Part shown: positions 51,938 to 60,876 of the stretch, in pieces | How the letters are laid out: the number at the start of each line of letters is the position of its first letter | Numbering within the stretch: the first letter of the stretch is position 1 | Assembly (NCBI GenBank): GCA_036267355.1 | Contig: DATAWG010000036.1 | Location: 1 to 64,000 of the forward strand | Direction: 5' to 3' | Origin: Pirellulales bacterium | GTDB taxonomy: Bacteria > Planctomycetota > Planctomycetia > Pirellulales > DATAWG01 | DNA: 64,000 nt | Program-made: the position numbers and the translations under genes | Notes under the pieces: generated by a model | The model's database searches: none | What the model saw: the letters and a program-made list of their open reading frames with translations, nothing else | Told to the model about the DNA's origin: nothing

Positions 51938-53632
51938 ATGAAACGCTTGCTGACGCTGAGTTTGATGATTGCGGCGATTGGTTCGTTCTCCCCTCGAGCC
52001 TTTGCCGCCGGCAACGACGGCCAAGCCGATCTCGATAAAGCCACCGAAAAGAAGCTTTCGGCCATCTCGATCGAAGATCTAAGCGACGTGATCGCGCTCT
52101 GCGAAACCGCGATGAAAAAGGGGCTCGACACTTCCAACACCCAGTTCGCCGACGATCTCTACACCAGCACGCTCATGCAGCGGGCGACCATCTTCACGCA
52201 ATACGTCACCGAACATAGCGCCGAAGGCGACCCGCTGGTGGTCAAAGCTAGAGCGGCGGCGCTCGCGGACCTGGAAAAAGTGATCGGCAAAGATCCGAAG
52301 GCGGGTGCGGCCGATCTGATGATCGCCAAATTGCAGCAAATTCGCGGCGGCGACCACGATCGGGCCCTCAAGGCCGCGGAAAAGGCCGTTGAATTGACCA
52401 AAGACGATGCCAATCTTCAGGCCGCGGCCCTCGTGATCCGCGGCAATCTCGAGGCCGACGCGAAAAAGAAGGAAGCCGACTACGACGCGGCCATCAAGCT
52501 CACGCCTTCGGATCCCGATGCCCTTTGGAGCCGAGCTGTTTTCCTCGGCGATGCGAAGAAATATGAAGCGGCCCTAGCGGATGTCGACACACTACTGAAA
52601 ATCGGCACCCAGGCCAAGCGGCCGCAGTTGCACATCGCGCGCGGCGCGCTATTGTTCGAACTGAAGCGCAACGACGAGGCCATGCACAGCTTCGATCAGG
52701 CGATTCGCTTGGAACCGGGCTCGGCGGATCCGTACGTGCAGCGGGCAAGGATTCGCGCCGAATTGAAAGACAACAAGGGGGCCATCGAAGACCTCAACAC
52801 CGCCTTGCAACTCGAGCCCGACAACCTCTGGGCTCTGCTTACTCGGGCCCGTGTCTATCAAGAATCGGGCGACCTGAAGCACGCCAAAGAGGATATCGAT
52901 TCCGCGCTCAAGAATCGGCCCGGCGACGTCGAGGCCCTCGAGCTTCGCGCCGCTCTTTTCGCCAAGGAAAAGAAATATGGCGACGCCATCAAAGACCTCG
53001 AAGAGCTGACCAAGATCGCGCCGAACAATCCGGAACTGAACTTGCAGCTCGGGCTGTTCTACATGGCCGACAAGCAATCGCATAAAGCGATCGAGAAGTT
53101 CAACATCGCCTTGGCGGCCGATAGCAAAAACGAAACCACCTACGCCGAACGCGGCAGCGCCTATCTCAACCTCGGCAAACATGCCGAAGCGATCCACGAC
53201 TACGAGCAGGCGCTCAAGCTCAAGCCCGACGATTCGGAATTGCAGAACAATTTCGCCTGGGTGCTTTGCACGTCGCCCGACGCAAAGCTTCGCGATGGCA
53301 AGCGCGCGGTCGAACTGGCCAAGCAGGCCGCCGAAGCGAGCGAATACAAAGAAGCCTATATTCTCAGCACGCTCGCCGCGGCCTATGCCGAGACGGGCGA
53401 TTTCGACACGGCCATCAAATGGTCGACGAAAGCGGTGGAAGTCGGCGATCCGAAGGATAAGGAAGAGCTCGAACAGGAGCTCAACAGCTACAAGAACAAG
53501 AAGCCGTGGCGCGAACAGCACGATGAAGACGCTGAAAACGCCAAGCTAAAAGAGGGCAAGGCCCCGGCGAACGCGGACGCAAACACCGCCCAAAAGCCCG
53601 AAGCGCCGGCCGCCGACACGCAAACAAAATAG
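51938..53632 (+). CDS. Exported tetratricopeptide-repeat protein
   Basis: A 564-residue protein with a signal peptide (LLTLSLMIAAIGSFSPRAFAAG). About eight to ten TPR units follow (for example LWSRAVFLGDAKKYEAALADVDTLL, YVQRARIRAELKDNKGAIEDLN, LLTRARVYQESGDLKHAKED, TTYAERGSAYLNLGKHAEAIHDYEQ), then a Lys/Ala/Glu-rich tail. TPR arrays mediate protein-protein contact, here outside the cytoplasm. The ATG at 51938 has GGAGGG upstream; the frame is open to 51806 but lacks a start signal there. Confidence 0.9.
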   Translation: MKRLLTLSLMIAAIGSFSPRAFAAGNDGQADLDKATEKKLSAISIEDLSDVIALCETAMKKGLDTSNTQFADDLYTSTLMQRATIFTQYVTEHSAEGDPLVVKARAAALADLEKVIGKDPKAGAADLMIAKLQQIRGGDHDRALKAAEKAVELTKDDANLQAAALVIRGNLEADAKKKEADYDAAIKLTPSDPDALWSRAVFLGDAKKYEAALADVDTLLKIGTQAKRPQLHIARGALLFELKRNDEAMHSFDQAIRLEPGSADPYVQRARIRAELKDNKGAIEDLNTALQLEPDNLWALLTRARVYQESGDLKHAKEDIDSALKNRPGDVEALELRAALFAKEKKYGDAIKDLEELTKIAPNNPELNLQLGLFYMADKQSHKAIEKFNIALAADSKNETTYAERGSAYLNLGKHAEAIHDYEQALKLKPDDSELQNNFAWVLCTSPDAKLRDGKRAVELAKQAAEASEYKEAYILSTLAAAYAETGDFDTAIKWSTKAVEVGDPKDKEELEQELNSYKNKKPWREQHDEDAENAKLKEGKAPANADANTAQKPEAPAADTQTK

Positions 53633-53828
53633 CCCTTTTGCCACACTGGCCGCGAGCCACTGGCCGCGAAACACCGGCCGCGAAACACCGGCCGCCAAGC
53701 GGCGCGAGGCCGGCGCGCAGTTGGAGTTCACGCTGCCGCGTGCCGCTCGGCCAGAGCGGCCCCCGACTCGCCAGAATTTCGATGACCCAATCGGGTCAGG
53801 AATCCTTCGCTTTGCGCGGTTCCCGAAT

Positions 53829-55391
53829 TCAAAACTTCTCCCAGCCCATGTGGAGGAAGAAGTTCGTCAGCCAGGGATAGGTCCACGGATTCCAGATCGG
53901 GTAGCTGGCCGAGACGACGGAGATCGCCAGCAGAACATAGCCGAGGCCGCGGCGCCAGCGCTGTGCCGAAAGCCAGTCGGCTGCCGGCAGCACGGCCAGC
54001 AGCCATAGCGGCGCAAACCAAAACACCCAGCGGAAGCCGCTCGTCATGCCGCCGTAGTTGCGATCCAAGGGCCTGACGAAACAAATATAAAACGTCACGC
54101 ACACCACCGACACGACTCCGATCAACAGCGCCAAATCGCGCAGCCCGTAGCGCCGCCCCAAGAGCCAAATGCCCGGGAGCGCCAGCAGCCACACGGGCGT
54201 GAGCGAAAAGATGCCGTGATGCCCGATGAGCACGTTGAAGGCATACCACGGCACTGACGGCTGCCCCTTGTCGATGCCGGCGGGGTTCTTCCAATAACTG
54301 TCGATCACGCGACCGTCACTTTTGCGCATGTATTGAAAGTCGTACCAATTGTCGGCCGGATTGGTCGCGCTGCGGTGCATGTAAGGGGGCCGCAGGCTGT
54401 CGTGGGCGATATAGTTGGTGCCGAAAAAAGCCGCCGCGACCACCAGTGCCGCCGGAACATATCCGACGAGCGTTTGCCGCGGCGCCTTCCACACGAGCGC
54501 CAGCGAGAGCAGCCCAAACAGCGACAGCGCCGGCAATTCGTCAGTCGCCGTGAGCGCGGCAAATAGGCCGGCCAGAATGAAATAGCGTAGCTCGCGCCGC
54601 CCGCCGTACCAAATCCGCATGGCGGCATAGATGGCGACCATGGTCGTGACGGCGGCGGTGACGTGGTTATTGAGCACGACCGCGAACGTGGTCAGAAATG
54701 TTCCCAGCACCGCGGCCGCCATCACATAGATCCGCCCCCAATCGGTGCGCCCCCAACGCTCGATCAACCGCGACAACAGCCAAAACAAAATCCACAGCGG
54801 AACGACGTTGATCGTGATCAACATGGCCCGGCCGATTTCATAGGGATGCTGGCCGAGCGATGCGCCGCTGATGTGATAGATCAGCCAATATTCGCCCGCC
54901 AAAAGCGTAGCCAGGAGCGGCGGCTTGCTGGAATAGAGATGCGGCTTGCCGTCGCGGCCCGGGTGCTCGACCATGTCGATCGTGTCCCAACTCGGCTGCG
55001 AGACAATGTCGTCGATGGCGTAGGTGCCGTGTTCGACCAAGGCGCGGATCGTGTCCCAGCGGCTGCGGTCGTTGGCGCTCAGAAACGGCCGCTGCAAGAC
55101 GCTTTTGGCTCGGGCTTCCTGTTGCCACTTTTGCAATTCGGCGGCGTCGGGCGGATGTCCGGCGGCCTTCGCGTCGGCGATGCGTTGAGCGACCGCCCGG
55201 CCAACGATCTCGTTTTCTTGCCCGATCTTGTCGACCGAATTGACCGCAAAAATTCGTCCGATCATCGCCCCGATCGAGAGCGCGATCAATATTCCATAGA
55301 TGCCGCGGCGCAGCGCCGCCTGCGGATCAAGAGCGCGGGGAGCGGCCGGGGAATCGAGCGGGCGTGCGATGTTGCGGCGAGGATCGGTCAT
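53829..55391 (-). CDS. Polytopic membrane protein, GT-C glycosyltransferase-like
   Basis: A 520-residue integral membrane protein with about ten hydrophobic helices. After the first helix (YGILIALSIGAMIGRIF) a large periplasmic loop contains SSKPPLLATLLAG, resembling the KPPL loop of ArnT/PMT-type lipid-linked glycosyltransferases, and the final third has DRNYGGMTSGFRWVFWF. I infer a GT-C-like transferase or flippase-type role; no acceptor can be named. It is followed, after the repeat array, by a GT2 gene on the same strand, in keeping with envelope-glycan assembly. Confidence 0.7.
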   Translation of the reverse strand: MTDPRRNIARPLDSPAAPRALDPQAALRRGIYGILIALSIGAMIGRIFAVNSVDKIGQENEIVGRAVAQRIADAKAAGHPPDAAELQKWQQEARAKSVLQRPFLSANDRSRWDTIRALVEHGTYAIDDIVSQPSWDTIDMVEHPGRDGKPHLYSSKPPLLATLLAGEYWLIYHISGASLGQHPYEIGRAMLITINVVPLWILFWLLSRLIERWGRTDWGRIYVMAAAVLGTFLTTFAVVLNNHVTAAVTTMVAIYAAMRIWYGGRRELRYFILAGLFAALTATDELPALSLFGLLSLALVWKAPRQTLVGYVPAALVVAAAFFGTNYIAHDSLRPPYMHRSATNPADNWYDFQYMRKSDGRVIDSYWKNPAGIDKGQPSVPWYAFNVLIGHHGIFSLTPVWLLALPGIWLLGRRYGLRDLALLIGVVSVVCVTFYICFVRPLDRNYGGMTSGFRWVFWFAPLWLLAVLPAADWLSAQRWRRGLGYVLLAISVVSASYPIWNPWTYPWLTNFFLHMGWEKF

Positions 55392-55482
55392 CGACAGTTC
55401 GAGACGGGACGGCGGACGGTTGATTGATTGATTGACGGCGCGGTTGGTCGCGCACTTCGCTAACCCCGCTTATTCATGGTGC

Positions 55483-55990
55483 CACACAAGCCCGAAGCGC
55501 AAGCGAGGAAGCACACAAACCCGAAGCGTAAGCGAGGAAGCACACAAACCCGAAGCGTAAGCGAGGAAGCACACAAGCCCGAAGCGTAAGCGAGGAAGCC
55601 ACCGAGGCATATCCTCGCTAACGCTTCGGGCTACTATTTCGCGGCGTATCGCGAACTCCTGGCACCATAAATAATCTGGGCTAACGCGTCGAACTACAAT
55701 GTTTCACGCACACAAGCCCGAAGCGTAAGCGAGGAAGCATACAAACCCGAAGCGTAAGCGAGGAAGCCACCGAGGCATATCCTCGCTAACGCTTCGGGCT
55801 ATTATTTCGCGGCGTATCGCGAACTCCTGGCACCATAAATAATCTGGGCTAACGCCTCGGGCTACAACGGTTCACGCACACAAGCCCGAAGCGTAAGCGA
55901 GCAAGCATACAAGCCCGAAGCGTAAGCGAGGAAGCATACAAACCCGAAGCGTAAGCGAGGAAGCACACAAGCCCGAAGCGCAAGCGAGGG
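55483..55990. repeat. 29-bp repeat array with a 168-bp duplicated block
   Basis: Ten or so copies of CACACAAGCCCGAAGCGTAA-GCGAGGAAG, arranged four, two and four, mostly head to tail. Between them a block (GCCACCGAGGCATATCCTCG ... CTAATAATCTGGGC) occurs twice with a period of 168 bases (55598 and 55766). There are no unique spacers, so it is not a CRISPR array. Confidence 0.9.
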
Positions 55991-56007
55991 TAAACTGCCG
56001 GAGGAAG

Positions 56008-57075
56008 TTATTTTTCGGTTGCCGCAAACGGAGCGGGGGCCGTCGTTTCTGACGAAGGGATCGTTGTGTTGGAGGTGTGGTGCTGAGTCGGCGGCGGCGT
56101 GGCAATGGAAGCCGCTGGTGTTTGCGGCGGCACTTGGCCCACCAGCTCGGAAATCGAATATGTTTCCGCGTCGCGGCCTTGGTAGGCGATGATGAGTTCG
56201 GCCAAAAACCCGATCGACATCAGTTGGGCCCCGAACACCATCGCCCCGAGCGAATAGAGCAATAGCGCGCGTTCGTGAATTTTGGGATCCACATGCTGCA
56301 GCTCTTCCACGATCCAATAGCCGCCCAGGTAGACCAGGCCGGCCCCGCCGAGCAACCAGCATAGCAGGCCGATCGCGCCGAGGAAATGTTGCGGCCGTTG
56401 GCTGAAGCCGGTGAGAAACTTGACGGTGAGGAGGTCCAAAAATCCTTTCATGAACCGCCGCACGCCATATTTCGAATGGCCGTATCGCCGCGGCCGGTGC
56501 TGCACCACTGCCTCGCCCACTTTGAATCCCCGCGCATGGGCGAGCACCGGCACGAAGCGGTGCAATTCGCCGTAGAGCCGCACTTCCCCGAACACTTCGC
56601 GGCGATAGGCCTTCAGCCCGCAGTTGTGGTCGTGCAACCGCACACCCGTCAGCCAACTGACCATGCCGTTGAACACGCGCGAGGGAAACACTTTGTGCCA
56701 TGGATCGTGCCGTTTCTTTTTCCAACCGCTGACGACGTCGTATCCCTCGTTCATGACGGCCAGCAGTTGCGGAATCTCGCGTGGGTCGTCTTGCAGGTCG
56801 GCATCGATCGTGACGACCTGTTCGCCGCGCGCCGCCGCAAAGCCGGCACTGAGCGCCGCCGCCTTGCCGAAATTGCGGCGAAAGCGAATTCCGCGCACGC
56901 GCGGATCACGCTCGGCCAACTTGTGAATCTCTTGCCACGATCGATCGGTCGAACCGTCGTCGATGAACAGGATCTCGAGGTCGTAGCTCTGCCGTGCGGC
57001 CATTTCCGCCAATTCGGCGTAAAGCGTGGCGAGGCTTTCATCTTCGTTACACAGCGGCACGACAATGGAGAGCAT
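56008..57075 (-). CDS. GT2 family glycosyltransferase (polyprenyl-phosphate sugar transferase type)
   Basis: A 355-residue protein. The N-terminal GT-A fold has SIVVPLCNEDESL, FIDDGSTDRSW, FRRNFGKAAALSAGF and the DxD-type ADLQDDP, then GWKKKRHDP and HDHNCGLKAYRR. A C-terminal hydrophobic pair (HFLGAIGLLCWLLGGAGLVYL and LLLYSLGAMVFGAQLMSIGFLAEL) anchors it to the membrane. This is the dolichol- or undecaprenyl-phosphate mannose/glucose synthase pattern, so it probably makes lipid-linked sugars for the envelope. The tail is Pro/Thr/Ser-rich. Confidence 0.92.
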   Translation of the reverse strand: MLSIVVPLCNEDESLATLYAELAEMAARQSYDLEILFIDDGSTDRSWQEIHKLAERDPRVRGIRFRRNFGKAAALSAGFAAARGEQVVTIDADLQDDPREIPQLLAVMNEGYDVVSGWKKKRHDPWHKVFPSRVFNGMVSWLTGVRLHDHNCGLKAYRREVFGEVRLYGELHRFVPVLAHARGFKVGEAVVQHRPRRYGHSKYGVRRFMKGFLDLLTVKFLTGFSQRPQHFLGAIGLLCWLLGGAGLVYLGGYWIVEELQHVDPKIHERALLLYSLGAMVFGAQLMSIGFLAELIIAYQGRDAETYSISELVGQVPPQTPAASIATPPPTQHHTSNTTIPSSETTAPAPFAATEK

Positions 57076-57470
57076 GGGCGGGGAGCAGGGTCAGGGGCCG
57101 GGGGTCAAGGGGCGGCAAGCGGCGGTGAGGCAATTGGCGATGCGGCAATTGGCAAGCGGTGGTGGGGCAAGCGCTGGAAGATGAACCTCTCATCTTAGAT
57201 CATGGCGGGGCGGAATTCGACGGTCAGCGCGCTCCGCGTGGGCCAAGTTTTTTTTCTGGAATTGCGGTTCTGGCCCCGTGCGGGGCCCACTGCCGGCTTG
57301 CCCCGGAAACGCCGGCAGCGGCGCCCCATCCGCGGCAATTCACTTGCCAGGATTTCGTAACACTTCGCCGCGCGGCTGCGACTTGCGAGCGGCAATGGGC
57401 GGGGTTATAAGTGGTGTTCCTGCCTCCCAGTCCCACCCGCTTCGCTACGCCCCCTCCTGGAGTTTCCGCC

Positions 57471-58379
57471 ATGCGCCGACTTTTCGTCGCCATCGTCGTG
57501 CCCCTTTCCTTGATGATTTCCATCGACGCATCGCGCCCGGCCGCGGCCGCCGGCGCGGAGCCGTCCGGCAAAATTGCCGCCCTGATCGTCGATGGGCAGA
57601 ACAACCACGATTGGAAGCACACCACGCCCGTGCTCAAAGCGGCCCTCGAAAGCTGCGGGCGGTTTACGGTCGATGTGGCGACCAGCCCGCCGAACGGACA
57701 GAAGCTTGACGGTTTCAAGCCCGATTTCGCGAAGTATGGCGTCGTGGTGTCGAACTATAACGGCGCCGATTGGCCGGCCGACACCAAGAAGGCCTTCGAA
57801 GATTATGTCTCGGGCGGCGGCGGATTCGTCAGCGTGCATGCGGCCGACAATTCGTTTCCCGATTGGAAGGAATACAACCGCATGATCGGCGTCGGCGGTT
57901 GGGGCGGCCGAAACGACAAGTTCGGCCCGATGGTCCGCTGGCGCGACGGCAAGGAAGTGAAAGACGCCAAGGGGGGCCACGGCCAACACGGCCGCTATTT
58001 TTCATTCCTCGTCGAAACGCGCGATCCCAACCACCCCATCATGCGCGGGTTGCCCGAGAAATGGTTGCACGCTCCCGACGAACTTTATTCGACGCTTTGC
58101 GGACCGGCCGAGGATGTGACGATCCTGGCCACGGCGAAATCCGACACGACGCATGAAAACGAACCGATGCTGATGGCGATTTCCTACGGCAAGGGGCGCG
58201 TGTTTCACACCACGCTCGGCCATAGCGTCGAGTCGATGGAAGATGTCGGCTTCGTCGTCACGCTCGACCGCGGTGCGGAATGGGCCGCGACGGGCAACGT
58301 GACGCAAAAAGTGCCCGCGGATTTTCCCGGCCCCGACAAAGTCAGCAAGTGGACTCCGCCGGCCGCAAAGGCGAAGTGA
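57471..58379 (+). CDS. Exported ThuA-domain protein
   Basis: A 302-residue protein with a signal peptide (LFVAIVVPLSLMISIDAS). The ThuA/GATase-like fold is recognisable: ALIVDGQNNHDWKHTTP, FEDYVSGGGGFVSVHAADNSF, HPIMRGLPEKW, and the C-terminal GKGRVFHTTLGHS. ThuA proteins act with ThuB in 3-keto-disaccharide catabolism and are the commonest partner of DUF1080. It lies 114 bases before the DUF1080 gene in the same direction. Confidence 0.9.
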   Translation: MRRLFVAIVVPLSLMISIDASRPAAAAGAEPSGKIAALIVDGQNNHDWKHTTPVLKAALESCGRFTVDVATSPPNGQKLDGFKPDFAKYGVVVSNYNGADWPADTKKAFEDYVSGGGGFVSVHAADNSFPDWKEYNRMIGVGGWGGRNDKFGPMVRWRDGKEVKDAKGGHGQHGRYFSFLVETRDPNHPIMRGLPEKWLHAPDELYSTLCGPAEDVTILATAKSDTTHENEPMLMAISYGKGRVFHTTLGHSVESMEDVGFVVTLDRGAEWAATGNVTQKVPADFPGPDKVSKWTPPAAKAK

Positions 58380-58492
58380 CGCCAAGACGAAGACGGTTTA
58401 ACCACGAAACACGCGAATAAAAAGACGAGACGAAGTTGGAAGCGTTTTCCGCAATGCTCGATCAAGATCAAGTTCAATCCGAGAGAAATTTC

Positions 58493-59512
58493 ATGCATGT
58501 TCGAACTGTTCGCCATCTAGCTGCGATTCTGTGTTTGATTGCTGCGGTCGGTTTCATGGGACGGCGGGCTTCGGCCGGCGTCGCGATTACCGATCCGGCG
58601 AAAGCGGGGCCGGACTTCCGAGTGCAGGGGGAATATGTCGGTGAGGCCAATGGCGTGAATGGGCCGGAAAAAGTCGGCGCGCAAGTCGTTGCCCTCGGCA
58701 AAGGCGAATTCAACGCCACGTTTTTCGCCGGCGGCTTGCCCGGCGCCGGATGGAACCGCGGCGACGCTTCCGACATCGCCCACGGCAAAACCGCCGACGG
58801 CGTCACCAAGCTCACCGGCAAGCACACGCCGTCGGGCAAGATGTTCACCGCCACGATCAAAGACGGCGCGATGACGATGACCAAGAGCAACGGCGATCCG
58901 CTCGGCGAATTGAAAAAGGTCGAACGCAAAAGCCCCACGCTCGGCGAAAAGCCGCTCGCCGATGCGGTCGTGTTGTTCGACGGCACGAGTGCCGCCGCGT
59001 GGAAGAACGGCCGCCTGGTCGACGGCGATCTGCTGAATTGGGGCGTAACGAGCAAGCAAGAGTTCACCGATTACAAACTGCACCTCGAATTCGAATGCTC
59101 GTTCATGCCCGACGCTCGCGGCCAAGGCCGCAGCAATAGCGGCGTGTATCAGCAGAGCCGGTATGAGGTGCAGGTGCTCGATTCATTCGGGTTGCCGGGC
59201 GAAAACGACGATTGCGGCGCGATCTACAAAATCGCCAACACGCGAGTGAACATGAGTTTTCCGCCGCTAAATTGGCAAACCTACGACATCGATTTCACCG
59301 CCGCCAAGATCGACTCCGCCGGCAAGAAAACGGCGAACGCCCGCATCACCGTGCGGCACAATGGAGTGCTCACGATCGACAACGTCGAAATCCCGCATCC
59401 GACGACCGCCGCTCCGATCGGCAACGAGAAAACGAACCATGGCCCGCTCTATTTGCAAGACCATGGCAATCCCGTGCTGTATCGGAATATCTGGCTCGTC
59501 GAGAAGAAATAA
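58493..59512 (+). CDS. Exported DUF1080 (3-keto-disaccharide hydrolase family) protein
   Basis: A 339-residue protein with a signal peptide (LAAILCLIAAVGFM). An N-terminal region of about 150 residues (HGKTADGVTKLTGKHTPSGK) is followed by the concanavalin-like DUF1080 domain (LFDGTSAAAWKNGR, FTDYKLHLEFECSFM, GRSNSGVYQQSRYEVQVLDSF, DDCGAIY, ITVRHNGVLTIDNVEIP). Members have been linked to hydrolysis of 3-keto-glycosides. It is sandwiched between two ThuA genes, in line with that role. Confidence 0.9.
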   Translation: MHVRTVRHLAAILCLIAAVGFMGRRASAGVAITDPAKAGPDFRVQGEYVGEANGVNGPEKVGAQVVALGKGEFNATFFAGGLPGAGWNRGDASDIAHGKTADGVTKLTGKHTPSGKMFTATIKDGAMTMTKSNGDPLGELKKVERKSPTLGEKPLADAVVLFDGTSAAAWKNGRLVDGDLLNWGVTSKQEFTDYKLHLEFECSFMPDARGQGRSNSGVYQQSRYEVQVLDSFGLPGENDDCGAIYKIANTRVNMSFPPLNWQTYDIDFTAAKIDSAGKKTANARITVRHNGVLTIDNVEIPHPTTAAPIGNEKTNHGPLYLQDHGNPVLYRNIWLVEKK

Positions 59513-59524
59513 CGACGTAGCGGC

Positions 59525-59632
59525 GGGCATTGCTCGCGCGGAGGCGCGGGGGACGCGGCGACGAGGAGACGCATTAGGGCAGAAGGTGTGTTACTGGCAA
59601 GCGCAGTCTGCCAGTGCCGCGCCGCGAGTAAG
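59525..59632. repeat. Direct repeat flanking the second thuA gene, left copy
   Basis: From GCATTGCTCGCGCGGAGGCG to CCAGTGCCGCGCCGCGAGTA, including a GTTACTGGCAAGCGCAGT element. The right copy is at 60649-60783. Confidence 0.75.
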
Positions 59633-59671
59633 GAAGGCATCGGCTACGACCGCATCGCATTGAGCTACACC

Positions 59672-60616
59672 ATGATGTTTGCGCGAATTCGCCACATAAT
59701 TGTTCTGTTGCTGGCGGCCGTCGCCGGCGCGTCGGCTTGCGCTTCGCTTGTTCGTGCGGCGGATTCACCGCCGCAGCGCAGTATTCGCGTGCTGATTTGG
59801 GACGAGCAGCAGCCGGAGCAAAAGCAAGCCTACGAGAATTTTCTCGGCAATCAAATTGCGTCGCATTTGAAATCGCTGCCGGGCATCGCCGTTCGCACGG
59901 CCCGGCTCGACGATCCCGAGCAAGGGCTGACGGCCGACGTGCTCGACAATTGCGATGTGCTGATCTGGTGGGGCCACAAGCGCAATCGCGAAGTGAAGCC
60001 GGAAAAAGGCCGCGAAATCGTCGAGCGAATCAAGGCCGGCAAGCTCTCGCTGATCGCGCTGCACTCGGCCCACTGGTCGACGCCGTTCGTGGAAGCGATG
60101 GCCGAACGGGCCAAGACCGACGCCATGGCCAATCTGCCGCCCGAGCAACGTGCGACCGCCCGGCTCACGACGATTCCGGCCGTGCTCAACAAGGTGCCCT
60201 CGCCCGACGACCTGCTGACGCCAAGCGTACACTACCGCAAGAAGCCGGATCAGCCGGTCGAAGCGACGCTACGGTTGCCGAACTGCATCTTTCCTTCCTA
60301 CCGGGCCGACGGCAAGCCGAGCCACATCGTGACGCTGCTGCCCCAGCATCCGATTGCGCAGGGCATTCCGCATGAATTCGTGTTGCCGCAAACGGAGATG
60401 TACAACGAGCCGTTTCATGTGCCCCAGCCCGATGCGGTGGTGTTCGAAGAGCACTTTGAGCCCGGCGAATGGTTTCGCAGCGGCAGCGTGTGGCAAGTCG
60501 GGCGGGGGCGTGTGTTCTATTTCCGCCCCGGCCACGAGATCTATCCGATCTACAAAAACCCGACGGTATTGAAGATCATCGAAAACGCCGTCCGCTGGCT
60601 GGGTGCGAAGCCGTAG
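59672..60616 (+). CDS. Exported ThuA-domain protein, second copy
   Basis: A 314-residue protein; signal peptide in IIVLLLAAVAGASACASLVRA. ThuA features: VLIWDEQQPEQKQAYENF, NCDVLIWWGHKRN, LSLIALHSAHWS, HPIAQGIPHEFVLPQTEMY, GSVWQVGRGRVFYFRPGHE. It is only moderately similar to the first ThuA (57471) and looks like a distinct subfamily. Start at the ATG pair at 59672/59675. Direct repeats of about 100 bases flank the gene. Confidence 0.88.
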   Translation: MMFARIRHIIVLLLAAVAGASACASLVRAADSPPQRSIRVLIWDEQQPEQKQAYENFLGNQIASHLKSLPGIAVRTARLDDPEQGLTADVLDNCDVLIWWGHKRNREVKPEKGREIVERIKAGKLSLIALHSAHWSTPFVEAMAERAKTDAMANLPPEQRATARLTTIPAVLNKVPSPDDLLTPSVHYRKKPDQPVEATLRLPNCIFPSYRADGKPSHIVTLLPQHPIAQGIPHEFVLPQTEMYNEPFHVPQPDAVVFEEHFEPGEWFRSGSVWQVGRGRVFYFRPGHEIYPIYKNPTVLKIIENAVRWLGAKP

Positions 60617-60648
60617 GTCCGGCCGCTACGACGAAGCGACGAAGCATT

Positions 60649-60783
60649 GCTCACGCGGAGACGCGGGGGACGAGGAGACGCATTAGGGCAGAAGGTGTGC
60701 CACTGGCAAGCGCAGTCTGCCAGTGCCGCGCCGCAGGGTGTGCCACTGGCAAGCGCAGTCTGCCAGTGCGGCGCCGCGAGTTC
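60649..60783. repeat. Direct repeat flanking the second thuA gene, right copy
   Basis: Matches 59525-59632 (GCATTGCTCACGCGGAGACG ... GCATTAGGGCAGAAGGTGTG) but carries two tandem GTGCCACTGGCAAGCGCAGT elements where the left copy has one. An inverted bit, CGCGTCTCCGCGTGAG, lies just before the apgM end. Confidence 0.75.
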
Positions 60784-60876
60784 GGATTGCATTCTCGATC
60801 GACCTAAAATTGCCCGGCCATCCTCTTCTCTTTTCTCTCCGCGCCCGCCGCGTCTCCGCGTGAGTCTGCTTCGTCC

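Noticed and set aside
55483-55990. CRISPR-like array of 29-bp direct repeats
   Set aside because: Units mostly abut without unique spacers, the larger block is itself duplicated, the core occurs singly elsewhere in the window, and there are no cas genes.
55862-56725. 287-residue minus-strand frame at the GT2 3' end
   Set aside because: Overlaps the real GT2 gene in another frame and the repeat array; repeated LACASGL-type residues are translated repeat units.
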